Below, piece by piece: positions 56,583 to 64,000 of a stretch of 64,000 bases of DNA. The translations under genes and the position numbers were made by a program. How positions within the stretch are numbered: position 1 is the first letter of the stretch; each line of letters starts with the position of its first letter. This DNA is from UBA5359 sp002410925 [NCBI: bacterium UBP13_UBA5359]. Its GTDB lineage: Bacteria; UBP13; UBA5359. Under the pieces are notes generated by a model. It worked only from the letters and a program-made list of their open reading frames with translations, was not told where the DNA came from and made no database searches. Location: assembly GCA_002410925.1 (NCBI GenBank), contig DHPR01000033.1, positions 277,220 through 341,219 of the forward strand, read 5' to 3'.

Positions 56583-57749
56583 TCAATGCAGAGAGCCGAC
56601 AGCACGCCATGCTGCCTCTCGAGCCCATTTATCCGCATTCAACAACTCTTCCAAAGAGGGATTAGAACACACGGTGTGAGCAGATAAAACTCTTTCAGTT
56701 ACCTCTGCTACGGCAATAAAGGAAATCCTGCCTTTCAGGAAGAGCTCAACAGCCACCTCATTGGCAGCATTCATTACCCCGGGAGCGGTTCCGCCCTTTG
56801 ACGCCGCCTCTCGTGCCAAGCAGAGAGAAGGGAACCTCTTTTCATCCGGGCGTTCGAATGTCAAGCTGCCGATATCGGCCGGATTCAGACGCTCTCCATA
56901 ATAGCCCAGGCGATCGGGATACCCTAAAGCATAACTTATCGGTATCTTCATATCGGCCGGACCCAGCTGTGCCAGCACAGAGCCGTCGACAAAACCGACC
57001 ATAGAATGAACAATGCTCTGTGGATGAATCACAACCTCTATTTTATCCAGCGGCATATCGAAAAGCCACATGGCTTCTATTATCTCTAGACCTTTGTTCA
57101 TCATAGTAGCAGAATCTACCGTAATTTTCGGTCCCATGCGCCACGTGGGATGACAAAGAGCTCTTTCAGGTGTTATTCCTGCCATCTCATCTATTGCCAT
57201 ATGAACAAACGGGCCTCCGGATGCTGTCAGAATTATCCTCTCCAAAGCACTCTTTTGCTCTCCCCGGGAAAGCTGAAAAATGGCACTGTGCTCGCTATCG
57301 ACAGGCAGCAATTTCACTCCGTGCCGCGATACCTCCGGCATAACCACGCTACCGCCCAGAACTAAAGTCTCCTTGTTTGCCAAAGCAATATCCTTGCCTG
57401 AACGTATAGCTGCCAGGGTCGGCATCAGACCTACAGCCCCACTGACGGCTACCATGACAATGTCAACGGATGGATGCACGGCCGCTTCCGTCAGACCGTC
57501 CCGGCCACATCCTACTTTACATCCATCCAGCCTCGATTCCAGTTCATGCGCAGCCGCTGAATCATACATGCAGATATAATCCGGTTGAAATTCTTGGGCC
57601 TGCGCCAATGCCTTTTCGACATTTCTACCGGCAGACATAGTGATAAGACGATACTTATCGGGATAAGCAGCAATAACTGCCAGTGTCAGGCTGCCGATGA
57701 CACCGGTGGCCCCCAGAACCGCTACTCCTTTTCTTCTATCCGGAATCAT
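56583..57749 (-). CDS. dxr: 1-deoxy-D-xylulose 5-phosphate reductoisomerase
   Basis: 388 residues: NADPH site VAVLGATGVIGSLTLAVI, LPVDSEHSAIFQ, ILTASGGPF, HPTWRMGPKITVDSATMMNKGLE. Second step of the MEP pathway. Its start overlaps the uppS stop by 4 nt; the cdsA gene that normally lies between uppS and dxr is missing. Confidence 0.97.
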   Translation of the reverse strand: MIPDRRKGVAVLGATGVIGSLTLAVIAAYPDKYRLITMSAGRNVEKALAQAQEFQPDYICMYDSAAAHELESRLDGCKVGCGRDGLTEAAVHPSVDIVMVAVSGAVGLMPTLAAIRSGKDIALANKETLVLGGSVVMPEVSRHGVKLLPVDSEHSAIFQLSRGEQKSALERIILTASGGPFVHMAIDEMAGITPERALCHPTWRMGPKITVDSATMMNKGLEIIEAMWLFDMPLDKIEVVIHPQSIVHSMVGFVDGSVLAQLGPADMKIPISYALGYPDRLGYYGERLNPADIGSLTFERPDEKRFPSLCLAREAASKGGTAPGVMNAANEVAVELFLKGRISFIAVAEVTERVLSAHTVCSNPSLEELLNADKWAREAAWRAVGSLH

Positions 57750-58540
57750 TTCACCTCTCCGAATCGTCGCTCGCGCTGCTGATAATCCCTTATAGCTTCA
57801 ATCAGATGCTCTCTGGTAAAATCCGGCCATAGAACATCAACGACCGCAATCTCTGTATAGGCTATCTGCCAGAGTAAAAAGTTGCTTACCCTGAAATCGC
57901 CTCCTGTTCGTATAAGCAAATCAGGGTCCGGCTGTCCGGCCGTATCAAGCCTGCCGCTTATAGATGCCTCGGTCAGCTCCTCAACCTTGAGACGTCCATC
58001 AAGAATATCGCCGGCCAGAAGATTCATCGCCCGGCGAAGCTCATCTCTGCCGGAATAACTGACGGCCAGATTTAGTATAAGAGATTCATTATCGGCTGTT
58101 GTCTCCATAGAAGATCTGAAAATCTCGGCTAGCGATGCGGGCAGCCTATCCATATCTCCAATTACCCTTACACGCACACCTTCAGCATTCATCTCCGCTA
58201 ATTCAGCCTTCATATAATGCTCGAACAACACCATAAGGGTGTTCACTTCTTCAGCCGGCCGCCTCCAGTTTTCAGTTGAGAATGAATAGAGCGTAAGATA
58301 CTTTATACCTGTATCTTTACATGTCCTGATTATCTCTCTTACGGTTTCTGCCCCTGCTGCATGCCCGGCCGATCTAGGCATACCTCGCTTGCAAGCCCAC
58401 CTCCCATTGCCATCCATTATAATAGCCACATGCACGGGCAACGAATTCTGGTCAAGGGTGCTTACGGAGTTATTCAATTTCGAATTATTTGCGCTCTTAT
58501 GCTTGAATATAAATGATAATAGCCTTTTTACTATACTCAA
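57746..58540 (-). CDS. uppS: Undecaprenyl diphosphate synthase
   Basis: 264 residues: VAIIMDGNGRWACKRG (catalytic Asp), GHAAGAETVREII, YLTLYSFSTENWRRPAEEV and DLLIRTGGDFRVSNFLLWQ. Builds the C55 lipid carrier for cell wall synthesis. About 25 N-terminal residues precede the usual start of the domain. Confidence 0.97.
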   Translation of the reverse strand: MSIVKRLLSFIFKHKSANNSKLNNSVSTLDQNSLPVHVAIIMDGNGRWACKRGMPRSAGHAAGAETVREIIRTCKDTGIKYLTLYSFSTENWRRPAEEVNTLMVLFEHYMKAELAEMNAEGVRVRVIGDMDRLPASLAEIFRSSMETTADNESLILNLAVSYSGRDELRRAMNLLAGDILDGRLKVEELTEASISGRLDTAGQPDPDLLIRTGGDFRVSNFLLWQIAYTEIAVVDVLWPDFTREHLIEAIRDYQQRERRFGEVK

Positions 58541-58565
58541 TTCATCATCTCCGCCGTACTTTTCG

Positions 58566-58609
58566 AGAGTAAGATAAATCCCCTCTTAAGAGGGGATTTA
58601 TCTTACTCT
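58566..58609. terminator. 44-bp perfect palindrome after the ferredoxin gene
   Basis: Two 22-nt arms (58566-58587 and 58588-58609) are exact reverse complements with no spacer. The core is CCCCTCTTAAGAGGGG. The ferredoxin stop codon lies within it. As RNA it would be a very stable hairpin and a terminator or processing site between ferredoxin and uppS, active on either strand. Confidence 0.75.
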
Positions 58610-58773
58610 TCGCTGATAGCTTCTATCGGACATTCATTAACACATGTTCCGCATTTCGTGCATTCATTCTGATCAATAAGAAAATTCCCATTTTCTTCCT
58701 TGATGGCACCTACCGGGCAAGCATCCACACAAGTGCCGCATTGGACGCATTCATCAGTGATCTTGTAGACCAT
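58603..58773 (-). CDS. 2[4Fe-4S] ferredoxin
   Basis: 56 residues with two clusters: CVQCGTCVDACP and CTKCGTCVNECP, each followed by a short loop (VGAI, IEAI). Small soluble electron carrier of clostridial type. The start is the ATG at 58773 after AAGGAGGTGG. It lies between frr and uppS; ferredoxin could serve IspG nearby, or Rnf and Nfn. Confidence 0.95.
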   Translation of the reverse strand: MVYKITDECVQCGTCVDACPVGAIKEENGNFLIDQNECTKCGTCVNECPIEAISEE

Positions 58774-58987
58774 CTTCAGCCACCTCCTTCCCCCTTTCAA
58801 CCTCATGAGCCAGGATCAGGAAAAGCCTATTCTCGCCATCTTCACGTTGGCTAATCACTCTCAGCTGTCCCATTCCCTGCAACAGATGTCTGGTAGGGCA
58901 GGTTATTTCTGCACCTCCCAGGCAAATACCCTCGTTGCGAATAATCTGCAGAGCTCTATCATAAGTATAAGCAGTCAGATCATACAT
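58754..58987 (-). CDS. Small conserved-looking protein of unknown function
   Basis: I do not recognise it. 77 residues, soluble, no signal peptide. It begins MYDLTAYTYDRAL, has CLGGAEITCP with two cysteines and ends in a charged tail; the strand-like RLFLILAHEVE suggests a small alpha/beta fold. It overlaps the ferredoxin start by 20 nt and lies just after frr, so it is probably translated with ferredoxin. The upstream ribosome site is weak. Confidence 0.6.
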   Translation of the reverse strand: MYDLTAYTYDRALQIIRNEGICLGGAEITCPTRHLLQGMGQLRVISQREDGENRLFLILAHEVERGKEVAEDGLQDH

Positions 58988-59018
58988 AATGAAGCTACCA
59001 AACCGCTGAAAATACGAT

Positions 59019-59576
59019 TCAGACCTCCATTATCTCTTTTTCTTTGTTCTTCTCAACCTCATTTATATCCTCGATGGCTTTATCGGTGATTTTCTGCGAC
59101 TCTTCCTGAGCTCTGTGCATATCATCTTCGGATATATCACCATTCTTTTGCATCTGCTTGAGCCGGTCATTGATATCGCGTCTCACATTACGGATAGCTA
59201 CCCGTCCTTCTTCTATCTTGCGCCCAACCATCTTGACCAGATCGCGACGACGCTCCTCCGTCAACTGAGGAATTGCTATTCTTATTACCTGCCCATCGCT
59301 GGATGTCGGAAGATCGAGATCGGACTTAGCAATAGCACGCTCAATTACGGATACCATGCTTTTGTCCCAGGGCTGTATCGCCAGCAGCCGCGGCTCTGGC
59401 ACAGAAATATTGGCCACCTGATTCAACGGTGTTTCGTTGCCGTAATACTCAACATATATTCTGTCCAGAAGCGCCGGGTTCGCCCGCCCGGTACGAATGC
59501 TTGCTATTTCTCGTTTGCTTGCCTCAATACTCTTACGCGCCTTATCTTCCATATCATGGAGCAAATCTTTTAACAT
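59019..59576 (-). CDS. frr: Ribosome recycling factor
   Basis: 185 residues: IRTGRANPALLDRIYVEYYG, LLAIQPWDKSMVSVIERAI, IPQLTEERRRDLVKMVGRK. Splits post-termination ribosomes with EF-G. Two nt separate it from pyrH. Confidence 0.97.
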   Translation of the reverse strand: MLKDLLHDMEDKARKSIEASKREIASIRTGRANPALLDRIYVEYYGNETPLNQVANISVPEPRLLAIQPWDKSMVSVIERAIAKSDLDLPTSSDGQVIRIAIPQLTEERRRDLVKMVGRKIEEGRVAIRNVRRDINDRLKQMQKNGDISEDDMHRAQEESQKITDKAIEDINEVEKNKEKEIMEV

Positions 59577-59578
59577 GA

Positions 59579-60346
<768 letters not shown>

Positions 60347-60952
60347 CTACTCTTGCACCCCCTGGCCAAGGACATAACGTGTAAAGCGACGAATCACCAT
60401 ATTTTCGCCTAATTTTGCTATGGTTTCCTTAAGGACATCGCCAACCGTTTTGGAATCATCCTTTACGAAGGGCTGATCCAGAAGACAAACCCTGTTGTAG
60501 AATTTATCCAGACGGCCTTCTATGATCTTGTCAACTATATTCGCCGGCTTGCCTTCCTGAAGCGCCTGCTCTTTTAAGACGCTCTTTTCACGATCGAGAA
60601 TATCTGTCGGGATATCATCTCGGCTGATATAATCGGGATCAGTGGCGGCTATTTGCATTGCTATATCCCGTGCAAAGGCTTTAAATTCATCCGTCTTGGC
60701 TACAAAATCAGTTTCACAATTTACTTCTACAAGCACACCCAGTTTGCCGCCGCCATGAATATAGGGCTCAACAACACCCTCTGCTGCAACACGACTGGTG
60801 CGTTTGGCAACTGAGGCCAGGCCCTTCATCCGAAGTATATCGGCAGCCTTATCCATATCGCCGTTAGCCTCGGTCAACGCCTTTTTACAATCCATCATAC
60901 CGGCACCGGTTTTTTCGCGCAATTCTTTAACTTTGGCTGCAGAAATATCCAT
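60347..60952 (-). CDS. tsf: Elongation factor Ts, short form
   Basis: 201 residues: [28 protein letters not shown] and [15 protein letters not shown]. It exchanges GDP for GTP on EF-Tu. The short form has one core subdomain, as seen in many thermophiles and some Bacillota, versus about 290 residues in Bacillus. Confidence 0.97.
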   Translation of the reverse strand: MDISAAKVKELREKTGAGMMDCKKALTEANGDMDKAADILRMKGLASVAKRTSRVAAEGVVEPYIHGGGKLGVLVEVNCETDFVAKTDEFKAFARDIAMQIAATDPDYISRDDIPTDILDREKSVLKEQALQEGKPANIVDKIIEGRLDKFYNRVCLLDQPFVKDDSKTVGDVLKETIAKLGENMVIRRFTRYVLGQGVQE

Positions 60953-61046
60953 TCTTTACCTCCCTCTAATCAACTTTTAAGATTAAGCCTGGATCGCCGA
61001 CTAGAGCTCTCGCTGCCGGCTTTCGGCTCCTGATTTCTAAAGCAAG

Positions 61047-61083
61047 TAAAGAGGCAAGAGGCTGCATGCCTCTTGCCTCTTTA
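61047..61083. terminator. Hairpin between rpsB and tsf
   Basis: A perfect 16-bp stem, TAAAGAGGCAAGAGGC (61047-61062) with its complement (61068-61083), and a 5-nt loop. Minus-strand transcripts from rpsB meet it before tsf, so it probably acts as a partial terminator setting the ratio of S2 to EF-Ts. Confidence 0.8.
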
Positions 61084-61098
61084 AAATCGCATACTTTC

Positions 61099-61965
61099 TC
61101 ACACTGTCTGAGGTGCTTCCTCAGTCGTTTCTTCGGTCTCCTTTTCAGCTTCAGACTCATCGGCAGCAGCTTTGAATGCCTCGGCCAGAGCCGTTCCGGC
61201 TGCCTCACTTGCGGCTGCGGCTTCAATTGGAGCCACAAGAGGTTCTGCAATCTCTTCTGCCTGCGCCTCTTCCTCAGCCTGTTCACCCTGCTTGGCTTCC
61301 AGCACGGCATCAGCCATTTTGGAAGTCAATAGGCGAAGCGCTCTGATGGCATCGTCGTTTCCGGGAATAACGTAGTCAACCTCATCGGGATCACAGTTGG
61401 TGTCTACAATAGCCACAATGGGTATATCCAAACGCCTTGCCTCGGTTACGGCGATATGCTCCTTTTTGGTATCGGTGATAAAGAGAACAGACGGCAAACA
61501 CGGCATATTTTTGATACCGCCCAGGTTTCTCTCCAGCTTATCCATCTCGTCCTGAAGAGAGCTGACCTCCTTTTTGGGAAGCACTTCAAAATATCCGTCT
61601 TCCTTCATACGCTCAAGATCTTTCAACCGTCTGATACGCTTCTGAATAGTATGGAAATTGGTTAAGGTGCCGCCCAGCCAACGCTGATTGATGTAGAACA
61701 TACCACAGCGAATAGCCTCCTCGGCCACAGTTTCCTGCGCCTGCTTTTTTGTGCCGACAAAGAGGGCTATACCGCCGCCATCCACCACCTCTTTGATGAA
61801 GTTGTATGCCTCTTCTACTTTTCGTACCGTTTTCTGCAGATCGATGATGTAAATCCCATTTCTATCGGCGAAGATATACTTCTTCATCTTAGGATTCCAT
61901 CTTCTGGTCTGATGACCAAAATGTACGCCTGCTTCCAAAAGTTGTTTCATAGATACAACCGCCAT
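61099..61965 (-). CDS. rpsB: 30S ribosomal protein S2
   Basis: 288 residues: [62 protein letters not shown]. After about residue 225 it has a Glu/Ala-rich tail of about 60 residues. The start is the ATG at 61965 following AAGGAGGTGA; the upstream in-frame codon at 61974 overlaps that site. Confidence 0.97.
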   Translation of the reverse strand: MAVVSMKQLLEAGVHFGHQTRRWNPKMKKYIFADRNGIYIIDLQKTVRKVEEAYNFIKEVVDGGGIALFVGTKKQAQETVAEEAIRCGMFYINQRWLGGTLTNFHTIQKRIRRLKDLERMKEDGYFEVLPKKEVSSLQDEMDKLERNLGGIKNMPCLPSVLFITDTKKEHIAVTEARRLDIPIVAIVDTNCDPDEVDYVIPGNDDAIRALRLLTSKMADAVLEAKQGEQAEEEAQAEEIAEPLVAPIEAAAASEAAGTALAEAFKAAADESEAEKETEETTEEAPQTV

Positions 61966-62090
61966 TATGGTCACCTCCTTTCCTATCGGTTTTCAACCTC
62001 CGCCGCTCTCGTCTCCGCCGGAACCCGACATTTAAAAACTGTATGCCGAGCCACCACCGGCCAGATCAAACGACGTGTGTTGTTTTTTAC
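61966..62090 (-). promoter_or_regulatory. Untranslated leader of rpsB
   Basis: About 125 nt between the predicted transcription start and the S2 start. GC-rich blocks (GGCCGGTGGTGGCTCGGC and the CGGCGGAG/GCGGCGGAG repeats) could fold, but I cannot assign the known S2 leader structure by eye. Confidence 0.4.
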
Positions 62091-62096
62091 TGCCGT

Positions 62097-62126
62097 AGTA
62101 TATCATAATTTACAGCTCATTATCAA
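62097..62126 (-). promoter_or_regulatory. Sigma-A promoter of rpsB-tsf
   Basis: Minus strand: TTGATA (62121-62126), an 18-bp spacer and TATACT (62097-62102). Confidence 0.7.
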
Positions 62127-62154
62127 GCCGGCCTGCAAGCGTATATCCGCACAA

Positions 62155-64000
62155 TCACTCCACTGCTTCAGTCGGCTTCGCCTGAATGTTGCCGGCGCCT
62201 TCGCACTCCGAGCAGCCAGGATTGATGCAAGTGTACGTCAAGCCTCTCTTCTCTGACCCCTTGACAGCGGTGGGCCCGCCACAGCGGCTGCATTTATGTT
62301 CTGTAGAGATCCTACCCCAAACAACAAAATCGCATGCCGGATAGCGGCTGCAGCCATGAAAGATTCGACTGCGCTTACCCTTTCGTTCAACGAGCTCCCC
62401 TTCGCATTCCGGGCGAGGACACTGCGCACCAACGGTCTTCCTGATCGGCCTGGTATTGCGGCACTCGGGAAAGCCGGGACAGGCCAAAAACTTGCCGAAT
62501 CTCCCTTCCTTGATTACCATCTTTCGTCCGCATTTTTCACATACCTCTTCAGTTTCCACAGGAGTAGGCCTGCGTTTCTCAGCCTCTTTTTCCGCTGTAT
62601 GCAGCGATCTCTCAAAGGGGTGATAGAAGGCAGATATAACCTCGTGCCAATCCTCGCCCTGCTCCTCTATCTGATCCAAATCCTGTTCAACCCTTGCCGT
62701 AAAGCCGGCATCCATTATGGCCGGAAAATATTGGACCAGAAGATCGGTTACCAGAATACCCAGCTCCGTCGGCCGGAAACGCTTCTCCTCTTGCTCTACA
62801 TAGCCACGCTCCTGAATAGTATGAATAATGGGAGCATATGTACTTGGCCTGCCTATGCCTTTCTCCTCAAGAGTCTTTATCAACGTAGCCTCGGTATAGC
62901 GAGGAGGTGCCTGTGTAAAATGCTGCTTAGGGGTAATTTCTTTGCAATTCAACCTTTCGCCCGGCTCCATTGCAGGGAAGGTACGCCTGGCCTCTTCATC
63001 GGCACTATCATCAGCCCCTTCGGTGTAAAGGCGTGAAAAGCCGGGGAACTTCACCGTAGAACCTGTGGCTCTGAATATGCATGATCTGACATTAATATCG
63101 ATAGTTACTCCGTCCAGTATCAGCGGTGACATCTGGCTGGCCATAAAACGCTTCCATATAAGGTCATAGAGCCTTTTCTGATCACGCGACAACCACTTTT
63201 CCAAATCCTCCGGACTCCTCATCACGGAAGTGGGCCTTATGGCCTCGTGAGCCTCCTGAGCCCCGCGGCGGCTACGATATACGGGCGGCTTCTCCGGCAG
63301 ATACTCCTTGCCGAAACGCTCCATAACGCAATTACGGCTCTCCTGTTGAGCCTCAGGTGCTACATTGGTTGAGTCGGTTCTCATATATGTTATCAATCCT
63401 ATATGGCCGGCCTCTCCCATCTCTATTCCTTCATAAAGCTGCTGAGCTACCACCATCGTTCTTCGAGCGGAAAAGCCAAGTTTGCGAGCAGCTTCCTGTT
63501 GCAGAGTACTGGTAATGAACGGCGGTGCGGGGTTCCGTTTCTGCTCTTTCCTGGTTACATTAGCAACCTGCCAAAGAGCATCGTGCAATCCTGCCAGTAT
63601 GGCCTCCATTGCAGCTTTGTCGGCAATCTTCTTTTTCTTGTTATCTATCTTTTTGCCGTCCACTGCATGCAGCTTGGCCTCGAAGCTCTCTTCATGGCCT
63701 TCCTTTGTCAGAGTAGCAATAATACTCCAATATTCTTCGGGAATAAAGGCGGTTATCTCACGTTCACGGTCAACAACCATACGTACGGCAACGGATTGAA
63801 CCCTGCCGGCACTCAAACCTTTGCGCACCTTTTTCCAAAGCAACGGACTGAGCTTATAGCCTACCAGCCTGTCCAAAACACGCCTGGCCTGCTGTGCATC
63901 AACACGACAGCCGTCTATATCCTGCGGATGTTTCAAAGCCTCTTCAACAGCCGAGCGTGTGATCTGGTTGAACTGTATCCGACGTGGCTCCTTAAGTTCA
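62155..64000 (-). CDS. topA: DNA topoisomerase I (partial, start lies beyond the window)
   Basis: The visible 614 residues run from LKEPRRIQFNQITRSAVEEAL to the stop at 62155; the frame stays open to the window edge, and the N-terminal Toprim domain lies outside. Present are the arched type IA core with GLSAGRVQSVAVRMVV, the catalytic tyrosine in IGLITYMRTDSTNVA, EKGIGRPSTYAPII, and three C-terminal zinc ribbons (CEKCGRKMVIKEGRFGKFLACPGFPEC; CPRPECEGELVERK; CSRCGGPT, last ending CINPGCSEC). Relaxes negative supercoils. Confidence 0.96.
   Translation of the reverse strand, partial: ELKEPRRIQFNQITRSAVEEALKHPQDIDGCRVDAQQARRVLDRLVGYKLSPLLWKKVRKGLSAGRVQSVAVRMVVDREREITAFIPEEYWSIIATLTKEGHEESFEAKLHAVDGKKIDNKKKKIADKAAMEAILAGLHDALWQVANVTRKEQKRNPAPPFITSTLQQEAARKLGFSARRTMVVAQQLYEGIEMGEAGHIGLITYMRTDSTNVAPEAQQESRNCVMERFGKEYLPEKPPVYRSRRGAQEAHEAIRPTSVMRSPEDLEKWLSRDQKRLYDLIWKRFMASQMSPLILDGVTIDINVRSCIFRATGSTVKFPGFSRLYTEGADDSADEEARRTFPAMEPGERLNCKEITPKQHFTQAPPRYTEATLIKTLEEKGIGRPSTYAPIIHTIQERGYVEQEEKRFRPTELGILVTDLLVQYFPAIMDAGFTARVEQDLDQIEEQGEDWHEVISAFYHPFERSLHTAEKEAEKRRPTPVETEEVCEKCGRKMVIKEGRFGKFLACPGFPECRNTRPIRKTVGAQCPRPECEGELVERKGKRSRIFHGCSRYPACDFVVWGRISTEHKCSRCGGPTAVKGSEKRGLTYTCINPGCSECEGAGNIQAKPTEAVE

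Noticed and set aside
62041-62100. Known S2 (rpsB) leader RNA
   Set aside because: GC-rich pairing is possible but I cannot match it to the known consensus by eye, so only an untyped leader is listed.
62296-63036. 246-codon open frame on the plus strand
   Set aside because: Antisense to topA, whose motifs are unambiguous; no sign of coding on this strand.

Overview
The window is a stretch of bacterial chromosome, almost fully coding. After about 7.2 kb nearly every gene is on the minus strand. Strong GGAGG-type ribosome binding sites, sigma-A promoters and frequent TTG/GTG starts suggest a Bacillota-like (Firmicutes) anaerobe. So do the conserved order topA..rpsB-tsf-pyrH-frr-uppS-dxr-rseP-ispG-proS-rimP-nusA-ylxR-infB, a complete Rnf complex, an Nfn transhydrogenase pair and one-carbon genes. 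Two YjbH-like beta-strand proteins (one ending in Phe), a DegP-type protease with two PDZ domains and an exported TPR protein hint at an outer membrane. That inference is tentative, and I cannot name the species.

Layout. 1-1.1 kb: a decayed insertion sequence with recognisable inverted ends. 1.2-7.2 kb: tRNA-Gln, a small membrane-anchored protein, UspA, a BON protein followed by a GH94 phosphorylase, a YjbH-like protein, a glycosyltransferase and tRNA-Leu(GAG). 7.2-15.8 kb: an oligopeptide ABC transporter operon with two M16 peptidases built into it. 15.9-20.7 kb: secG, recN, nadK and a TPR protein. 20.8-31.5 kb: fhs, folE, folD, nfnB, nfnA, acsE, pta, a DRTGG-domain protein, an isochorismatase-like hydrolase and a LigB-AMMECR1 fusion. 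31.5-36.4 kb: rnfCDGEAB. 36.5-43.5 kb: two NlpC/P60 hydrolases around rplM-rpsI and tRNA-Leu(CAA), a second YjbH-like protein, DegP, SOD, a SagB-like oxidoreductase and a NusG paralogue. 43.7-47.4 kb: rluB, a D,D-carboxypeptidase, an ACT protein and paaK. 47.5-64 kb: the translation, isoprenoid and envelope housekeeping block, ending inside topA.

How the genes fit together. Fhs, FolD and AcsE belong to the methyl branch of the Wood-Ljungdahl pathway, and Pta links acetyl-CoA to acetyl phosphate. NfnAB and Rnf balance ferredoxin, NAD(H) and NADP(H) and couple the surplus to an ion gradient. This looks like acetogenic or syntrophic metabolism, but CODH/ACS is not in the window.

The most notable signal is a set of five promoters that match the general-stress (sigma-B-like) pattern GTTTNN-N13/14-GGGTAT (one variant GGGTAG). 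They precede the small membrane protein, uspA, BON-GH94, the yjbH-like gene and sagB-sod. This looks like a local envelope and oxidative stress regulon in an anaerobe. The second is the peptide importer operon with an active/inactive M16 pair whose genes overlap their neighbours.
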